Positions 13,036 to 15,542 of a DNA stretch of 15,542 bases are shown here, in pieces (position 1 is the first letter of the stretch; each line of letters starts with the position of its first letter). Origin of the DNA: Nitrospirota bacterium (lineage in GTDB: Bacteria; Nitrospirota; Thermodesulfovibrionia; Thermodesulfovibrionales; Dissulfurispiraceae); assembly GCA_016212685.1 (NCBI GenBank), contig JACREW010000266.1, positions 1 to 15,542 on the forward strand, read 5' to 3'. Made by a program: the position numbers and the translations under genes. A model generated the notes under the pieces. That model did not search any database. It had not been told where the DNA came from and was given only the letters and a program-made list of their open reading frames with translations.

Positions 13036-15542
13036 ATGAAGCATAACAGCAAGAAGATTTTTATAGCAGCCATACTTTTGCTTTTTTTTATATTCTTTAA
13101 GGGCTCTGTATATTCAAAAACTGATACGATAGGTATTCCTGTTGAATCGAACCCACGTGGCATAGCAATCAACCCTGCCACAAATCAGGCAGTGGTTGCC
13201 AACGAGATGTCCGGTTCAGTTTCCATAACAGACCTCAACACACAGGCAGTGATCTCAGTAGTCACTGTTGGCAAGATGCCAAGAGGGGTCGCTATTGATA
13301 GGGGCCTCAGTATTGCCCTTATAAGCAACAACAACGACAACACCGTTTCTATCCTTGACCTTACTGCACGAAAAGTCATTGCAACACTGCCGGTAGGAAA
13401 GTCACCCGAAGGAATAGCAGTTGATTCAATAAACCATAAAGCAGCAGTTACAAACCACAGGGATAACACCGTATCATTTATTGACCTGATGGCATACAGA
13501 GTTACCGCTACCGTGAAAGTAGGGCAGGAACCCATAGATGCAGCTATAGACCCAGCACTCAATCTCGCACTAATTGTAAATGAAAAAGACTATAATGTTT
13601 CAGTCATCGACCTCAACACATATCAGATAACAGGCACAGTCTCTGTAGGCAAGAAACCCCGTGCTATAGATATAAACCCCGAAACCCGCATTGCAGTAGT
13701 AGCCAACGAGAAAGACAACTCAGTAACAGCCATAGACCTTCAGACATGGCAGACGAACACCATTACTATCGGGAAACATCCAGTGGATATAGCCATCAAC
13801 TCACTAACCAACCACGCAGCAGTAATCTGCGACGAAGACAGGACGCTTCTTCTTATAGACCTCAACACAAACACTATAATTGCCAGCTATCTCCTCAACA
13901 AACTTCCACATGGAATAGCGGTAAACAGCTTCACCAGTACAGCAGCAGTGGCAGACGACAAAACCGACAGCCTAACCCTTATACAACTTCCTATTCTTGC
14001 TGAAAACCCACCAACAATAAACATAACATCACCGATAAACGGTGCTACACTGAATGCATCGCCCATAACCGTCACAGGGGATGTCAGCAATGCAACAATT
14101 GTAAAAGTTAATGGCATTCAGGCATATATGAGTAATAACACCTTTTCTGCATCAATTCCACTCAACGAAGGGCAAAACACAATAACCGCCACAGCCACAG
14201 ACCAATACGGCAGAACTGCCTCCCACAGCATAACCGTTACATTAACAACAAAGGGAAACATCACAGGCACAGTAACAGACTCATCAACAGGACTACCAAT
14301 TTCATCAGCAAGCGTATCAATAACCGATTCTTTAAACAACACGCAAAGTGTTTTAACGGACAGTGAAGGCAAATATACAATAAATGGCATCTCATCAGGG
14401 GTCTTTAATGGAAGCATAACAAAGGGTGGTTATGCTCCATATAACTTTACAGGAGCAATCTCTCATGGACAGACAATAATCATCAATGCAGCCCTAAATC
14501 CCATCCTGCCTGTAATAAATAATGTAACCGTGAGCAACATAACTAACAACTCAGCAACAATCACATGGACAACAGACCAGCCATCAGACAGCATTGTTGA
14601 ATACGGCATAACACAAGCCTATGGAAGCTCAGTGACAGATTTGACACTAACCACAAACCACAGCATTGTATTAACGAACCTTACCCCTGGCACGACATAC
14701 CACTTCAGGGTCACATCGAAAAACAGCTATGGATTTCCCTCATCGTCAGGAGACAATACATTTACAACCATAAGCCCGATACAGATAACCATAATATCTC
14801 CAACTGACGGCAGTACAATATACGGACCTGATGTAATGGCAAAGGGAACGATAGCCAATCCTACAGGCAAAGAGACAGGAGTAACTGTAAATGGAGTCAT
14901 AGCAACTGTGTATGGCAACGAGTTCATAGCCAACAATGTCCTTTTGCAGGAGGGAACAAACACAGTAACAGTAACTGCAACTGACACAGATGGAAACAAA
15001 GCAACAAAGGCAATAACAGTCAATGCAGTAACGACAGGTAATTATATAAGGCTAATATCAAATATAGACTCAGGTATTGCACCACTGATGGTGTCTTTTT
15101 CAGTCTCTACGCAAACAACGCATTCCATTACAAATTATCAGATAGACTTTCAAGGAGATGGAATTATTGATTACACTGGAACAACCTTTGAAAACATAAA
15201 CCATGCATATATAGTAGAAGGCGTCTTTTATCCAACACTTACAGTCACAGATGATCAAGGGAATAGCTATTCGGATACCATTGCAATAACGGTGCTTTCA
15301 AAGACACAACTGGATGCCTTGCTTAAAGGAAAATGGGATGGGATGAAGGGGGCGCTAATGACGGGAGATATAACAACTGCTCTATCCTATATATCTTCTG
15401 CTACCAAAATAGCTTATCAAGAAATGTTCAACGCTTTGTCAAGCCAATTGCCGCTTATCGTTTCTACCCAAACAGAGGTTAACCTTATTTCGATTGTTAA
15501 CGATGTAGCGAAATATGAGTTAGTAAACGTAGAAAATGGAAA
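13036..15542 (+). CDS. Secreted seven-bladed YVTN beta-propeller protein with Ig-like, carboxypeptidase-regulatory, FN3 and PKD domains (incomplete)
   Basis: The frame is open from ATG 13036 to the window end (835 residues so far). GAGGAGG lies seven bases upstream. Residues 1-28 look like a signal peptide: basic start, then a hydrophobic run and a possible cut near SVYS. Seven blades of about 42 residues follow (31-74, 75-116, 117-158, 159-200, 201-241, 242-283, 284-323), each with the pattern VGK-P-gIAid...NTVSiIDL of YVTN/NHL-like propellers. Next come an Ig-like domain (about 324-403), a carboxypeptidase-regulatory-like domain (about 407-486), a fibronectin type III domain (about 491-579), a second Ig-like domain (about 581-664) and a PKD domain (about 671-754, with QIDFQGDGIIDYTG). 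After that the sequence is helical and unrecognised. Likely an extracellular or surface protein for binding or adhesion; its substrate is unknown. Thr/Asn/Ser-rich, unlike the genes before it. Confidence 0.88.
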   Translation, partial: MKHNSKKIFIAAILLLFFIFFKGSVYSKTDTIGIPVESNPRGIAINPATNQAVVANEMSGSVSITDLNTQAVISVVTVGKMPRGVAIDRGLSIALISNNNDNTVSILDLTARKVIATLPVGKSPEGIAVDSINHKAAVTNHRDNTVSFIDLMAYRVTATVKVGQEPIDAAIDPALNLALIVNEKDYNVSVIDLNTYQITGTVSVGKKPRAIDINPETRIAVVANEKDNSVTAIDLQTWQTNTITIGKHPVDIAINSLTNHAAVICDEDRTLLLIDLNTNTIIASYLLNKLPHGIAVNSFTSTAAVADDKTDSLTLIQLPILAENPPTINITSPINGATLNASPITVTGDVSNATIVKVNGIQAYMSNNTFSASIPLNEGQNTITATATDQYGRTASHSITVTLTTKGNITGTVTDSSTGLPISSASVSITDSLNNTQSVLTDSEGKYTINGISSGVFNGSITKGGYAPYNFTGAISHGQTIIINAALNPILPVINNVTVSNITNNSATITWTTDQPSDSIVEYGITQAYGSSVTDLTLTTNHSIVLTNLTPGTTYHFRVTSKNSYGFPSSSGDNTFTTISPIQITIISPTDGSTIYGPDVMAKGTIANPTGKETGVTVNGVIATVYGNEFIANNVLLQEGTNTVTVTATDTDGNKATKAITVNAVTTGNYIRLISNIDSGIAPLMVSFSVSTQTTHSITNYQIDFQGDGIIDYTGTTFENINHAYIVEGVFYPTLTVTDDQGNSYSDTIAITVLSKTQLDALLKGKWDGMKGALMTGDITTALSYISSATKIAYQEMFNALSSQLPLIVSTQTEVNLISIVNDVAKYELVNVENG
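13126..14004 (+). repeat. Seven coding repeats (beta-propeller blades) of about 126 bp
   Basis: The DNA encodes seven consecutive blades of 40-44 residues. Blades 2-5 are the most alike in protein (NDNTVSILDL, RDNTVSFIDL, KDYNVSVIDL, KDNSVTAIDL). The seventh is the most divergent. The repeat count equals a complete, closed propeller. Confidence 0.85.

Noticed and set aside
13185..14417. Several open frames on the minus strand within the propeller gene
   Set aside because: They mirror the repetitive, stop-poor coding of the + strand gene and have no ribosome-binding sites or recognisable domains.
1..15542. tRNA or rRNA genes
   Set aside because: No cloverleaf-like or conserved ribosomal sequence was seen; all spacers are short and accounted for.

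Overview
The window carries most of a bacterial respiratory complex I (NADH:quinone oxidoreductase) operon, all on the + strand, in the order nuoA-B-C-D-E-F-G-H-I-J-K-L. Upstream are heterodisulfide-reductase-type genes: the last 30 codons of an unidentified, possibly hdrC-like gene, and a complete hdrB-like gene. Downstream is the first 835 codons of a secreted beta-propeller/Ig/PKD mosaic protein that runs off the window. Separate nuoC and nuoD, the Hdr-type neighbour and the large YVTN/Ig/PKD protein suggest an environmental, probably anaerobic bacterium, perhaps Nitrospirota or a deltaproteobacterial lineage. That placement is inference from gene content only.

Layout: 2-94 tail of an upstream gene; 100-975 hdrB-like; 976-1210 AT-rich spacer with up to three candidate promoters; 1211-13022 nuoA-L; 13036-15542 secreted propeller protein (incomplete). 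All nuo genes are intact, with the expected Fe-S, FMN/NADH, quinone-site and proton-channel residues, with one exception. nuoB has an in-frame TGA exactly at the first Cys of the tandem Cys pair that binds cluster N2. A 6-bp hairpin with a 5-nt G-containing loop starts 16 nt after that TGA, within the usual spacing range of a bacterial SECIS element. A selenocysteine-containing NuoB is therefore a real possibility. A sequencing error or a nonsense mutation are the alternatives.

The junctions between nuo genes are unusually decorated. nuoA-nuoB and nuoK-nuoL share an AATTTCA heptamer repeat. nuoE-nuoF holds a C/G-rich double hairpin that separates a good ribosome-binding site from the nuoF start and also forms a short proline-rich leader ORF. 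nuoH-nuoI has short GAGTTAA-type repeats. nuoJ-nuoK holds a 166-bp MITE-like inverted-repeat element.

The nuo genes together encode the NADH dehydrogenase arm (E, F, G), the connecting arm (B, C, D, I) and most of the membrane arm (A, H, J, K, L). The two other antiporter-like subunits, NuoM and NuoN, do not follow nuoL; the secreted propeller gene occupies that place. The complex needs M and N encoded elsewhere, or the locus has been rearranged or misassembled.
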